DNA from: Porifericola rhodea
Lineage (GTDB): Bacteria; Bacteroidota; Bacteroidia; Cytophagales; Cyclobacteriaceae
Assembly (NCBI RefSeq): GCF_030506305.1
Contig: NZ_CP119421.1
Span: 3,240,501-3,304,500, forward strand
Direction: 5' to 3'
DNA: 64,000 nt
Shown here: piece after piece, positions 1 to 8,846 of the stretch
Layout of the letters: each line of letters starts with the position of its first letter
Numbering within the stretch: position 1 is the stretch's first letter
The notes under the pieces: generated by a model
The model's database searches: none
Told to the model about the DNA's origin: nothing
The model's input: the letters and a program-made list of their open reading frames with translations, nothing else
Made by a program: the position numbers and the translations under genes

Positions 1-315
1 AGCACCAAGGGTATGAACGATAAAGCTCCTTTGAGTTATGATAAAGCAGTAATGCCTGTAGCCTGGACCAGAAACTATACCTCAGCTAGTGGTAAGCAGG
101 CACGCGTCTTCAATACTACTATGGGAGCTGCGGTAGATCTGCAAAGTGAAGACCTAAGGAGGATGATGGTCAATGCCTGCTACTGGGCTATGGGTATGGA
201 AGCGGATGTGCCCGAAGAAAGCAATGTAAATATCGTTGGAGAGTACCAACCCACCATGTTTGGGTTTGGAGATCACAAAACGGGTGTGCGCCCCGCTGAC
301 TATGCCATGGAGTAA
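1..315 (+). CDS. ThuA-like domain protein, C-terminal part
   Basis: The frame is open from base 1 to a TAA at 313-315, so this is the 3' end of a gene that starts upstream of the window. The visible ~104 residues contain PVAWTRNY, a run like RVFNTTMGAAVDL and a helix RRMMVNACYWAMGME. That pattern is typical of the end of ThuA-like (trehalose-utilisation, class I glutamine amidotransferase-like fold) domains, where a strand followed by GxxxD and a final helix NACYWAxGxE closes the fold. Such proteins are common in Bacteroidota sugar clusters next to Gfo/Idh oxidoreductases and TIM-barrel isomerases, which fits the genes that follow. The substrate is unknown. The tail GEYQPTMFGFGDH suggests little beyond the single domain, but upstream domains cannot be excluded. 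Confidence 0.7.
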   Translation, partial: STKGMNDKAPLSYDKAVMPVAWTRNYTSASGKQARVFNTTMGAAVDLQSEDLRRMMVNACYWAMGMEADVPEESNVNIVGEYQPTMFGFGDHKTGVRPADYAME

Positions 316-458
316 TAAAAAAGTTCTTTTATCTAATCCAGCATTAGTATTTGAGCCTAAGGCATGTTTAAAGTAAAATAGTTTTGATAGTTAATAAGGT
401 CAGGAGATAAGCAGTGGGCTGCTTCCTCCGGCCTCAGTTTTTTTTATATAGCAATAGT

Positions 459-1313
459 ATGAAAAGTAAAATTGGATTTAATGTATTAGCCTGGTCGGCA
501 AATATGTCGGATGATTTGATGCCTATCATTGATAGACTGAAGGGCATTGGGTACGATGGTGTAGAATTTTTTATCGGCTCACCCGATGAAGCCGCTTATT
601 CGCGTATAGGTAAACATGTGAAGGACCTGGGCATGGAGGCTACCACTGTTTTTGTAGTAAGTAAAGATGAGAGCCCTATTGACCCTTCATCTGAGGTAAG
701 ACAAAAAGGTTTGGACCGAATCAAATGGGCGGTAGACCGTGCTCATGCTATGGAGTCAAAAATTATCTGCGGACCTTTCCACTCAGCACATGCCCATTTT
801 GCGCAGCGTGCCCCGGAAGAAGATGAGTACACAAGAGCCGCTGAGGTTCTACATGCTGCGGGAGAATATGCAGCTCAGGCAGGTATTACCCTTACGCCGG
901 AAGCGCTTAACCGTTTTGAGTGCTATTTGTGCAATACTATGGAGCAACTGCTGAAGCTTATTAAAAAGGCAGATCATCCTAACGTAAGGGCTATGTTTGA
1001 TACACACCATGCTAACATAGAAGAGAAAAAGCTATCTGCCGCTATCAAAACCATTGCTCCGGTGCTGAGCCACGTTCATATCAGTGAAAACGACAGAGGC
1101 ACTCCTGGTGATGGGCATGTGCCATGGGACGATGCTTTTGCTGCTCTTGGCGAAATCAACTACGAAGGCTGGCTGACTATTGAGGCTTTCTCTCGTAATG
1201 ATCCAGATTTTGCCAATGGTATTGGGGTGTGGAGAGAATATTCCAAGCCCTGGGATATGGCAGAAAAAGGCTATACACTCATCAAAACAATGGGCGAAAA
1301 GTATGGCCTGTAA
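459..1313 (+). CDS. Sugar phosphate isomerase/epimerase (TIM barrel, tagatose 3-epimerase-like)
   Basis: About 284 residues of the xylose-isomerase-like TIM-barrel superfamily. I chose ATG 459 (MKSKIGFNVLAWSA). The open frame runs upstream to 414, but those 15 residues do not resemble the family's first beta strand. Recognisable elements are GYDGVEFF (strand 2), TPEALNRFECYL (metal-binding Glu), MFDTHHANIEE (Asp/His pair), SHVHISENDRGTPGDGHVPW (His and substrate loop) and GWLTIEAF (final Glu). This set matches D-tagatose/D-psicose 3-epimerase-like enzymes that use a divalent metal to epimerise ketoses at C3. It sits 57 bases before the hydrolase gene in a same-strand cluster ending in araB and araD, so a role in feeding ketopentoses or ketohexoses into that route is plausible. 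The exact sugar cannot be read from the sequence. Confidence 0.85.
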   Translation: MKSKIGFNVLAWSANMSDDLMPIIDRLKGIGYDGVEFFIGSPDEAAYSRIGKHVKDLGMEATTVFVVSKDESPIDPSSEVRQKGLDRIKWAVDRAHAMESKIICGPFHSAHAHFAQRAPEEDEYTRAAEVLHAAGEYAAQAGITLTPEALNRFECYLCNTMEQLLKLIKKADHPNVRAMFDTHHANIEEKKLSAAIKTIAPVLSHVHISENDRGTPGDGHVPWDDAFAALGEINYEGWLTIEAFSRNDPDFANGIGVWREYSKPWDMAEKGYTLIKTMGEKYGL

Positions 1314-1370
1314 GATGTAAGAGACCTATATTAACTCATACAACCTATAAACTACTCAAATCCAAGACCT

Positions 1371-2174
1371 ATGCCATACGCTAAAGTAAATGGTATTCAA
1401 ATGTATTATGAAGAAAGAGGAAGTGGAGCCCCTCTTTTGCTAATTATGGGAATTACTGCTCCCGGCGCCGTTTGGGAAAAGCATGCGTCGTACTGGGAGC
1501 CGCATTTCCGTTGTATAATCACTGATAACAGAGGGGTAGGCCTAAGCGATAAGCCCGAAGGGCCTTACACAACTGCCCAGATGGCAGATGATTACGCTGA
1601 GCTTTTAGATGTTTTAAATATTCAAAAAGCTAAAGTAGTAGGTGTTTCTATGGGTAGTACCATAGCTCAGCAGTTAGCCTTACGCCACCCGGATAAGGTA
1701 AGTAGTATGGTGCTTATGTGTCCGTGGGCACGCTGCGATCGCAAAGGGGAAGCTATTTTTAAACATATGATGCATGCCAAACGCCTCAGACCTGAGGAGT
1801 TTGCCAACTTTGTGCAGCTTCTAATTTACCATAAGTCCAGTTTTGACAATGATGAGGTATACGAAGACCTCTTAAAATCTCAGTCAGCAGATGCGGTCAA
1901 CCCTTTTCCTCAACCTTTACACGGGCTGGAAGCCCAGGCTCATGCCTGTATTTCGCATAATGTTTTGGCTGAATTACCTAAAGTACAGCACTCCTGTCTG
2001 GTTATAGGTGGCGAAGAAGACATGTTTGTGCCCGAGTGGATGGTGCGCGAAGTGGCAGAGGCTCTGCCCAATAGTTCACTGCACCTGTACCCTAACGCCG
2101 GTCATGCCTTTCACTGGGAAGAAATTGAAGACTTTAATCCCCGGGTATTAAAGTGGTTACAGGAAAATAATTAG
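1371..2174 (+). CDS. Alpha/beta-fold hydrolase
   Basis: A 267-residue single-domain alpha/beta hydrolase. The nucleophile elbow is GVSMGS, with the serine near residue 94. The oxyanion region is LLLIMGITAPG, and DNRGVGLSDKP is the conserved DxRGxGxSDxP loop. The acid is probably the Asp in GGEEDMFVP and the base the His in NAGHAFHWE. It lacks a signal peptide and should be cytoplasmic. It lies between two sugar isomerase-like genes, so it may cleave an ester or lactone of a sugar or sugar acid, but this family is too broad to assign a substrate. The catalytic triad looks complete. Confidence 0.85.
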   Translation: MPYAKVNGIQMYYEERGSGAPLLLIMGITAPGAVWEKHASYWEPHFRCIITDNRGVGLSDKPEGPYTTAQMADDYAELLDVLNIQKAKVVGVSMGSTIAQQLALRHPDKVSSMVLMCPWARCDRKGEAIFKHMMHAKRLRPEEFANFVQLLIYHKSSFDNDEVYEDLLKSQSADAVNPFPQPLHGLEAQAHACISHNVLAELPKVQHSCLVIGGEEDMFVPEWMVREVAEALPNSSLHLYPNAGHAFHWEEIEDFNPRVLKWLQENN

Positions 2175-2222
2175 CCAAAGGCCGTAAATGGCCCTACTAT
2201 AAAACATCTAAAACAAAAAATT

Positions 2223-3035
2223 ATGAGCAAAATTAAGATTGGCTGCGAAACATATACCTGGCAAATGCCGGGCGAACAATATAAAGGAAAGCTGGAGCAT
2301 ATCATGAAAATTATGTCTCAGGCAGGCTTCAGCAGTATTGAACCAGATACCAGTTTTTTACATCACCTTTCAGATCCTGAGCTAATGAAAGCAGAGCTGG
2401 AAAAAAACAAGCTGGAGCTATCAGTACTATGTCTGGCGCAGCCCTGGCGGTATGCCGAAGAAACTGAAGCGGAAAGAGCTCAGGCCGATCAATGGATAGA
2501 ATTTTTGCAACATTTTCCTGATGCTATCTTTCTGCTGGTACAACTACCGGGCGAAGATCGCTCTAACCTGGAAGAACGGCAGCAGAATCTGCTCAAATGT
2601 GTGAACCGCATAGCTAAAAGAGCAACAGATAAAGGCATTGTCTGCTCTTATCACCCTAACTCTCCTGCCGGATCGGTCTACAGAACTGAGGAAGACTACA
2701 AAATACTACTTAATGGATTAGATGCATCGGTTATTAAATACACCCCGGATGTTGGTCATATCGCTAAAGGAGGCATGGACCCCTTAAGCATTATTAAAGA
2801 ATACAGGGAGCTGGTTAATTGTGTACACTACAAAGATATGTACGAAAATGGCAATTGGGCGCCTATGGGAGAAGGGGCAATTGACTTTAAAGGGATAACC
2901 GAAGAGCTGGTTAACACAGATTATGAAGGCTGGATCATTTTTGAAGATGAATGCGATCAGGCAATCACCGATCCGGATGGTGTTACCCTTAAAGATGGCG
3001 TATACGTGAAAGAAGTGCTAAAACCTATGCTTTAA
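2223..3035 (+). CDS. Sugar phosphate isomerase/epimerase (TIM barrel)
   Basis: A 270-residue second member of the xylose-isomerase-like TIM-barrel superfamily in this cluster, only distantly like the protein at 459-1313. Signs are the first strand KIGCETYTWQ, SSIEPD (metal Glu), CSYHPNS, KYTPDVGHIAKGG (Asp and His ligands), NCVHYKDMYENGNWAPMGEG (His and product loop) and WIIFEDECD (closing acid). The WxPMGEGxxD loop is characteristic of this family's substrate-binding loop before the final strand. It probably isomerises or epimerises a sugar or an inosose-like cyclitol in the cytoplasm. It stands 48 bases after the hydrolase and 57 before araB, probably in one transcript. Substrate not assignable. 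Confidence 0.82.
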   Translation: MSKIKIGCETYTWQMPGEQYKGKLEHIMKIMSQAGFSSIEPDTSFLHHLSDPELMKAELEKNKLELSVLCLAQPWRYAEETEAERAQADQWIEFLQHFPDAIFLLVQLPGEDRSNLEERQQNLLKCVNRIAKRATDKGIVCSYHPNSPAGSVYRTEEDYKILLNGLDASVIKYTPDVGHIAKGGMDPLSIIKEYRELVNCVHYKDMYENGNWAPMGEGAIDFKGITEELVNTDYEGWIIFEDECDQAITDPDGVTLKDGVYVKEVLKPML

Positions 3036-3092
3036 AAAATAAGCGTAGGTCTGGAAGTATATGGTTTAGACCTGCCTGATGACAATAAAATT

Positions 3093-4796
3093 ATGACAAA
3101 ATATGCGATAGGGTTAGATTATGGTACTAACTCCTGTAGATCTCTGATTGTAGACTTATCTGAAGGTAAAGAAGTAGCTTCTACTATTATTAATTATCCA
3201 TCTGGCGAGGCTGGGGTGTTGGTAGATGCCGCTGAGCCTCAACTGGCCCGTCAGCACCCAGCTGACTATTTGCAGGGAATGGAGTATATCATTAAAGAAG
3301 CTATCCGGCAAGCCAGCGCCCTACAAACTGACTTTAAACCTGAGAATATTGTTAGTATCGGAGTAGATACTACCGGAAGTACTCCTTTGCCTGTAGATCA
3401 AAATGGCACCCCTCTGGCTTTACTTCCAGAATTTAAGGATAACCTTAATGCTATGGCGTGGCTGTGGAAAGATCATACCAGCCATGCTGAAGCTGAAGAA
3501 ATCACCAGGCTGGCAAAAGAGATCAGACCCGAATATCTGGCAAAGTGTGGGGGAATTTATTCTTCTGAATGGTTTTGGAGTAAACTCTACCGCTTACAAC
3601 ATGTAGATTCTGAGGTTTTTGAGGCTACATATAGCTTTGTAGAGTTATGCGATTACCTTCCGGCAGTACTGACCGGAAAAGCTCAGCCAAAAGAAATGTT
3701 TAGAAGTATTTGTGCCGCTGGCCATAAGGCTATGTTCAATAAAGAGTGGGGCGGCCTACCGGATAAAGAGTTTTTATCTGCCCTTTCTCCCGAACTGGCA
3801 ACTTTCAGAGACAGACTTTATGAAGAGGCCTATAGTGCTGACCAAAAAGTAGGCAACCTCTGCTCCGAGTGGGCAGACAAGCTGGGGCTTAGCACAGATA
3901 CGGTGGTGGCCGTAGGGGCTTTTGATGCTCATATGGGTGCAGTGGGTGCAGGAGTCAATGAAGGAACTATGGTAAAGATACTGGGTACCAGCACCTGCGA
4001 TGTGATGGTAAACTCCAACAGTAAAGAGCTCGCCGACATCCCCGGTGTGTGTGGTATTGTAGATGGTTCGGTAATACCTGGGTTTTATGGTATAGAAGCT
4101 GGACAGTCGGGAGTAGGTGATATCTTTTTATGGTACGTAAAAAACTTTGTGCCAGAGACTTATGGTAAAAATCTGGACGAAAAATTTGCGGCGTTGGAGG
4201 CTAAGGCAAGTGTCCAGAAACCCGGAGAGCATGGACTGCTGGCTTTAGACTGGCACAATGGAAACCGAACAGTCTTGGTAGATTCTTTACTAAGTGGTCT
4301 GATAGTAGGGCAAACCCTGCATACTAAGCCACACGATGTGTATCGAGCACTGATAGAGGCAACCGCTTTTGGAGCGCTAACCATTATTAAAAGAATAGAA
4401 GCTTATGGTGTGCCCGTAAAAAAAATAGTAAACTGCGGAGGCTTGGCAACCAAAAATCCAATGCTGATGCAGATCTATGCAGACATTACCGGTAGGCCAA
4501 TGGTAGTAGCCCGAAGCGAACAGACCTGCGCACTGGGGGCTGCGCTACTTAGTGCTGTAGCAGCAGGAGCCTACCCTAACATAGACGAAGCACAGCAAAA
4601 GCTTTGTGGGTTTCAGGATAAAGTATACCACCCTAAAGAAGAAAATCATCAGGTATACACTCAACTGTATGAGCTATATTTACAAATGCATGATGCCTTT
4701 GGGACCAGTGAATGGACTGGCAACTTAGCGCATTTAATGAAAAAGCTTATCTCAATCAGGAACAAGCAAGCACAAGCAAACCATGAACATAACTGA
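3093..4796 (+). CDS. araB: L-ribulokinase
   Basis: 567 residues, the normal length of AraB-type ribulokinases of the FGGY family. It phosphorylates L-ribulose to L-ribulose 5-phosphate with ATP. The N-terminal ATPase-fold motif GLDYGTNSCRSLIVD and the inserted segment on long-lived ribulokinases (LVDAAEPQLARQHPADYL) are present, as are GVDTTGSTPLP, the C-terminal-domain start VAVGAFDAHMGAVGAG, and the adenosine-binding VNCGGLATKNPMLMQIYADITGRP with ALGAALL. It overlaps the araD gene by 14 bases in another frame, an arrangement that usually couples translation of the two enzymes of consecutive steps. No arabinose isomerase is in the window, so L-ribulose is either made by an enzyme outside it or by the epimerases upstream. 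Confidence 0.93.
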   Translation: MTKYAIGLDYGTNSCRSLIVDLSEGKEVASTIINYPSGEAGVLVDAAEPQLARQHPADYLQGMEYIIKEAIRQASALQTDFKPENIVSIGVDTTGSTPLPVDQNGTPLALLPEFKDNLNAMAWLWKDHTSHAEAEEITRLAKEIRPEYLAKCGGIYSSEWFWSKLYRLQHVDSEVFEATYSFVELCDYLPAVLTGKAQPKEMFRSICAAGHKAMFNKEWGGLPDKEFLSALSPELATFRDRLYEEAYSADQKVGNLCSEWADKLGLSTDTVVAVGAFDAHMGAVGAGVNEGTMVKILGTSTCDVMVNSNSKELADIPGVCGIVDGSVIPGFYGIEAGQSGVGDIFLWYVKNFVPETYGKNLDEKFAALEAKASVQKPGEHGLLALDWHNGNRTVLVDSLLSGLIVGQTLHTKPHDVYRALIEATAFGALTIIKRIEAYGVPVKKIVNCGGLATKNPMLMQIYADITGRPMVVARSEQTCALGAALLSAVAAGAYPNIDEAQQKLCGFQDKVYHPKEENHQVYTQLYELYLQMHDAFGTSEWTGNLAHLMKKLISIRNKQAQANHEHN

Positions 4797-5475
4797 AGTA
4801 AAAGAGCAGGTATTGATAGCTAATCAGCAGTTGGAAACTACAGGTTTAGTTAAGCTAACTTGGGGAAATGTAAGTGGAATAGATCGGGAACAAGGCCTGG
4901 TTGTTATCAAGCCTAGCGGAGTCCCCTATAGCCACCTAAGCATTGAACAATTGGTAGTACTTGATCTGGAGGGTAATAAAGTGGAAGGAGCGCTAAAACC
5001 TTCCTCTGATACGCCTACTCATTTAGCTCTTTATCGGGCATTTTCTGAGATCGGAGGCATTGTGCATACCCATAGTATGTATGCTACCATGTTTGCTCAG
5101 GCTGGTAGAGAAATTCCTTGTCTGGGTACTACACATGCCGATCACTTTTCTGGTACTATCCCTTTAGCGCGCCACCTTACTCGTAAAGAAGTGGAAGAAG
5201 ATTATGAGGCCAATACTGGTAAATGTATTATTGAGCGCTTTGAAAAAATCAACCCTATGGAAATACCAGGGGTACTACTGCATCAGCATGCACCTTTTAC
5301 CTGGGGTAAGACTCCTCAGGAGGCACTAATTAATAGCCAGGTGCTGGAGGCAGTCGCCGAAATGGCCTGGGGTACTTACTTACTCAATGCTGCCACCAAA
5401 GAGATTCCTAACCATATCATGAACAAACATTATACTCGTAAGCATGGGCCCGATGCTTATTACGGACAAAAGTAA
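4783..5475 (+). CDS. araD: L-ribulose-5-phosphate 4-epimerase
   Basis: 230 residues, matching AraD/aldolase-II family length. AraD converts L-ribulose 5-phosphate to D-xylulose 5-phosphate, which enters the pentose phosphate pathway. Visible motifs are LTWGNVSGID, VVIKPSGVPYSHL (phosphate binding), SSDTPTHLALYRAF, the zinc ligands GGIVHTHSMYATMFAQ and a later HQHAPFTWG, and CLGTTHADHF. The C-terminal HYTRKHGPDAYYGQ is a signature of true L-ribulose-5-P epimerases rather than fuculose aldolases. Its start lies inside araB. It is the last gene of the cluster; 143 noncoding bases follow before fdhD. Confidence 0.94.
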   Translation: MNITEVKEQVLIANQQLETTGLVKLTWGNVSGIDREQGLVVIKPSGVPYSHLSIEQLVVLDLEGNKVEGALKPSSDTPTHLALYRAFSEIGGIVHTHSMYATMFAQAGREIPCLGTTHADHFSGTIPLARHLTRKEVEEDYEANTGKCIIERFEKINPMEIPGVLLHQHAPFTWGKTPQEALINSQVLEAVAEMAWGTYLLNAATKEIPNHIMNKHYTRKHGPDAYYGQK

Positions 5476-5479
5476 ATAA

Positions 5480-5580
5480 GCGTAGCTTCATCGGGGTAGA
5501 AAGATTTTTATGTAAACAAATACAGGCGTATGGTCTTTTTACTATACTATTAACTTATTCTCTGCTGGTGAAAGCTACGC
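5480..5580. repeat. Long-range inverted repeat in the araD-fdhD gap
   Basis: GCGTAGCTT at 5480-5488 is the exact reverse complement of AAGCTACGC at 5572-5580, with similar AT-rich flanks (ATAA before the left arm, ATAAA after the right arm). The arms enclose about 83 bases and fill almost the whole gap. It could close a structured leader upstream of fdhD or act late as a weak end of the araD transcript. There is no T tract. A chance 9-base match cannot be ruled out. Confidence 0.35.
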
Positions 5581-5618
5581 ATAAAGAGGATATTTAAAGC
5601 AGACCAGAAAGCGTTGGA

Positions 5619-6491
5619 ATGAACACAAGTGTACAAGCTACCCGCATTGTTAAAGTAGGAGCCCACCAAGGCACTACAACAGATCTTCTGGCGGTGGAAG
5701 AGCCTCTGGAAATCAGGCTGGCTTATGGCTCCGCCCAGAATAGAAAACAGATAAGTGTTTCTGTAACTATGCGTACGCCCGGTTATGACTTTGAGCTTGC
5801 ATTAGGCTTTCTGTTTACTGAAGGCATCATTCAGCAATTTGAGCAAATAGAGAAAATCCGCTATTGCCAGAGTGAGCAGTCACAACACAATAATGTCTTA
5901 AAGGTAGAACTCTCTACACAGGTAAATATTGATGTGCAGAAGCTACAACGCAACTTCTACTCAACCTCCAGCTGTGGCATTTGTGGTAAAGCTTCTATAG
6001 AAGCTGTAGATACCCTTTGCTCCAACCTTAGCTTAAGAAACGATTTTATTATCAAAGAAAGTGCTATCCATCAAGCCCCACAGCAATTGAAGGAAGCTCA
6101 GGTAGTGTTTAAGCATACAGGAGGACTTCATGCTGCCGGTCTATTTGATGCTGCTGGAAACCTTCTCCTCTGGCGAGAGGATATTGGGCGACACAATGCG
6201 TTAGATAAGCTTATCGGAGCCTGCTTTGCTAAAGACCGTGAGCTTTTGCGCTCCTCTTTTCTTTTACTAAGTGGTAGAGTAAGTTTTGAGCTGGTACAAA
6301 AAGCTCTGATGGCAGAAATACCATGTATCGCGGCGGTGGGCGCACCCTCGCATCTGGCCGTTCATTTAGCGCAAAGTTATCGTATGACATTAATTGGCTT
6401 TGTAAGGGAGCAGCGATTTAATATATACAGTGGAATCTCCAGGCTAGCTATTAATCAAAATTTGACAGATCAAGAGTATTATGGCAGATAA
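5619..6491 (+). CDS. fdhD: Formate dehydrogenase accessory sulfurtransferase FdhD
   Basis: 290 residues of the FdhD/NarQ family. FdhD carries sulfur from a cysteine desulfurase to the molybdenum (bis-MGD) cofactor of formate dehydrogenases and is needed for their activity. The persulfide-carrying loop is present as SSCGICGKASIEA (CGxCG). Also present are MRTPGYDFELALGFLFTEGII near the N-terminus, HTGGLHAAGLFD, WREDIGRHNALDKLIG and LLSGRVSFELVQKALMAEIP. The gene overlaps the downstream oxidoreductase by 11 bases, so the pair is surely one operon and this FdhD probably serves that enzyme. Confidence 0.94.
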   Translation: MNTSVQATRIVKVGAHQGTTTDLLAVEEPLEIRLAYGSAQNRKQISVSVTMRTPGYDFELALGFLFTEGIIQQFEQIEKIRYCQSEQSQHNNVLKVELSTQVNIDVQKLQRNFYSTSSCGICGKASIEAVDTLCSNLSLRNDFIIKESAIHQAPQQLKEAQVVFKHTGGLHAAGLFDAAGNLLLWREDIGRHNALDKLIGACFAKDRELLRSSFLLLSGRVSFELVQKALMAEIPCIAAVGAPSHLAVHLAQSYRMTLIGFVREQRFNIYSGISRLAINQNLTDQEYYGR

Positions 6492-8763
6492 ACCTATTTC
6501 TGAAAGCGAACAACAGTTAAAGCTTAGTCATCGCAAAACGGTAGCGGGCGGTATTCCGGCCATCACTAACTCCGTAAAACACGTGTTTGGCGAAGTGGGA
6601 GTAGTAGATGGAACCAGGCTTATGCTGGAAATTAACCAGTTTACGGGTTTTGACTGTCCAGGATGTGCCTGGCCAGATCCTGATACCTATCGTTCTGCCG
6701 CAGAGTTTTGTGAAAATGGAGCTAAGGCTGTAGCAGAAGAAGGAACTACTGAAAAGGTAGATGCAGCTTTTTTTGCCAGACATTCGGTAGAAGAACTTAG
6801 AAGCTGGACAGATTATGAGCTAGGTAAGAGTGGTCGCATCACTGAGCCTATGATTCTCAAAAATGGTAGCGCACACTATGAGCCAATCAGTTGGGCCGAA
6901 GCTTTTCAAACCATAGGTAATCAGTTACAAAAACTTGCTTCTCCTAACGAAGCAGTTTTTTACACCTCCGGAAGAACCAGTAATGAAGCAGCTTTTCTGT
7001 ATCAGCTGTTTGTAAGGCAATATGGTACTAACAATCTGCCCGATTGCTCCAATATGTGTCATGAGTCTAGTGGAGTGGGCCTAACTGAGACTTTAGGGAT
7101 TGGTAAAGGTTCAGTAAAACTGGATGATTTCTATAATACCGAGCTGATCATTATCATGGGGCAAAACCCCGGCACTAATCATCCTCGTATGCTTACAGCC
7201 TTACAGGATGCCAAGAAGAAAGGAACTAAAATAGTAACGATCAACCCTCTGCCAGAGGCCGGCTTAATTAGCTTCAAACATCCACAGCACCCTGGCGATC
7301 TGCTGGGAAAAGGAACTTCGCTGACCGATATTTTTCTGCAAATTAAAATCAACGCTGATGTTCCTTTGCTGAAGGCTTTGATGAAAATATTACTGCGCAA
7401 AGAGGAACAAAAGCCCGGTACAGTGCTTGATCATGAATTTATCAATAGTCAGACTACTGGTTATCAGGAACTGCTGGCTGATTTAGAGCAGTACGACTTG
7501 TCTGAGCTTATTCAAGAAAGTGGGGTTGACAAAGCGCAAGTAGATGAATTTGCTGAGCTATTGGCTAGCCGTAAAAAAATTATTGTATGCTGGGCGATGG
7601 GGATTACGCAACATAAAAATGGGGTAGACAATGTTCGTGAGATCGTCAATCTACTTTTACTGAAAGGAAGTATAGGTAAAGAAGGTGCGGGCACCTGTCC
7701 GGTTCGCGGACATAGCAATGTGCAGGGCGATCGTACGGTAGGAATCTGGGAGAAGCTTAAACCAGAATTTGCGCAGAAGCTGAAAGAAGCCTTTAACTTT
7801 GAACCTCCCACAGAAGATGGCTATGATGTAGTAAATGCTATTAAAGCTATGGCAGAGGGTAGGGCCAAATTTTTTATGGGCATGGGAGGTAACTTTATTT
7901 CGGCTACCCCGGATACCAGTTATACTGCACAGGCCTTGCAACAATGCGAAATGACAGTGCAGGTATCTACTAAACTGAACAGAAGCCATGTAGTACATGG
8001 AAAAACAGCTCTGATATTACCTTGCCTGGGCCGTACAGAAATTGATATGCAGGCAAGCGGTCCTCAGATTTTGTCAGTAGAAAACTCAGCAGGGGTAGTA
8101 CACCAGAGCAGGGGGCAGAGGAAGGCAGTATCTGACAAACTGTTGAGCGAACCTAAAATTGTAGCTGAACTGGCCAAAGCTACCCTGGGTAAAAAAACTA
8201 CTGTTAACTGGGATCAAATGGTTAATAATTATGACCACATAAGAGATGCCATAGAAAAAACTGTAGATGGTTTTGGGCAGTACAACATGCGTGTAAGACA
8301 GTCAGGAGGCTTTTATTTGCCAAATGGTGCCAGGGATCGTAATTTTAAAACCAGCAGTGGTAAAGCTCATTTTACTATCAACCAAAGTCCTATACACAAG
8401 CTTTCCGAAGATGAGTTTATGATGATGACGATAAGAAGTCATGATCAATATAATACGACAATTTATGGCCTGCACGATCGCTATCGGGGCATACACAACT
8501 ACCGAAGGGTTGTATTGATGAATGAGAAAGACGCGCTGAGGTTAGGCCTGGAAAATGAAACAATGGTAGACCTGACGAGCCTTTACGATGGTGTAGAAAG
8601 GGTAGCAGAAAAGTTTAAAGTTGTAATATACAGCATACCGGAGCAATGTGTAGCTACCTATTTTCCGGAAGCAAATGCGTTGGTGCCTTTCAATCGTTTT
8701 GCCCACAAGAGCAACCAGCCAATTTCTAAGTCTGTAGTGATAAAAATTAAGCAGAGGTCATAA
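6481..8763 (+). CDS. Molybdopterin-dependent oxidoreductase, FdhF/YdeP type
   Basis: 760 residues, the usual size of the FdhF/YdeP (TIGR01701-type) oxidoreductase alpha subunits. The N-terminus has GFDCPGCAWPDPD and RSAAEFCENGAKAVAEE, features of the YdeP branch, in which the N-terminal 4Fe-4S ligand pattern of classical formate dehydrogenases is reduced. Molybdopterin-binding segments include YTSGRTSNEAAFLYQLF, NLPDCSNMCHESSGVGL (the residue region facing Mo), IIMGQNPGTNHPRM, NVQGDRTVGIWEK and a C-terminal dinucleotide-binding domain with GLHDRYRGIHNYRRVV. No Tat signal is visible, so it is probably cytoplasmic. The redox substrate is uncertain: formate is suggested by the overlapping fdhD, but YdeP relatives are not all formate dehydrogenases. 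Confidence 0.88.
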   Translation: MADKPISESEQQLKLSHRKTVAGGIPAITNSVKHVFGEVGVVDGTRLMLEINQFTGFDCPGCAWPDPDTYRSAAEFCENGAKAVAEEGTTEKVDAAFFARHSVEELRSWTDYELGKSGRITEPMILKNGSAHYEPISWAEAFQTIGNQLQKLASPNEAVFYTSGRTSNEAAFLYQLFVRQYGTNNLPDCSNMCHESSGVGLTETLGIGKGSVKLDDFYNTELIIIMGQNPGTNHPRMLTALQDAKKKGTKIVTINPLPEAGLISFKHPQHPGDLLGKGTSLTDIFLQIKINADVPLLKALMKILLRKEEQKPGTVLDHEFINSQTTGYQELLADLEQYDLSELIQESGVDKAQVDEFAELLASRKKIIVCWAMGITQHKNGVDNVREIVNLLLLKGSIGKEGAGTCPVRGHSNVQGDRTVGIWEKLKPEFAQKLKEAFNFEPPTEDGYDVVNAIKAMAEGRAKFFMGMGGNFISATPDTSYTAQALQQCEMTVQVSTKLNRSHVVHGKTALILPCLGRTEIDMQASGPQILSVENSAGVVHQSRGQRKAVSDKLLSEPKIVAELAKATLGKKTTVNWDQMVNNYDHIRDAIEKTVDGFGQYNMRVRQSGGFYLPNGARDRNFKTSSGKAHFTINQSPIHKLSEDEFMMMTIRSHDQYNTTIYGLHDRYRGIHNYRRVVLMNEKDALRLGLENETMVDLTSLYDGVERVAEKFKVVIYSIPEQCVATYFPEANALVPFNRFAHKSNQPISKSVVIKIKQRS

Positions 8764-8789
8764 GAAAAGAGTATGCTGGCCAAAGAAAA

Positions 8790-8815
8790 ACGCCTGCTTT
8801 TATAGTTGCAGGCGT
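8790..8815 (-). terminator. Intrinsic terminator of the Hpt gene
   Basis: ACGCCTGC (8790-8797) pairs perfectly with GCAGGCGT (8808-8815). Read on the minus strand the stem is followed by TTTTTCTTT, so it ends the minus-strand Hpt gene. It may also slow plus-strand transcripts from the oxidoreductase, but lacks a T tract on that side. Confidence 0.7.
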
Positions 8816-8846
8816 ATCTCGTGGGTATACAATATGAAGTAAAAGT

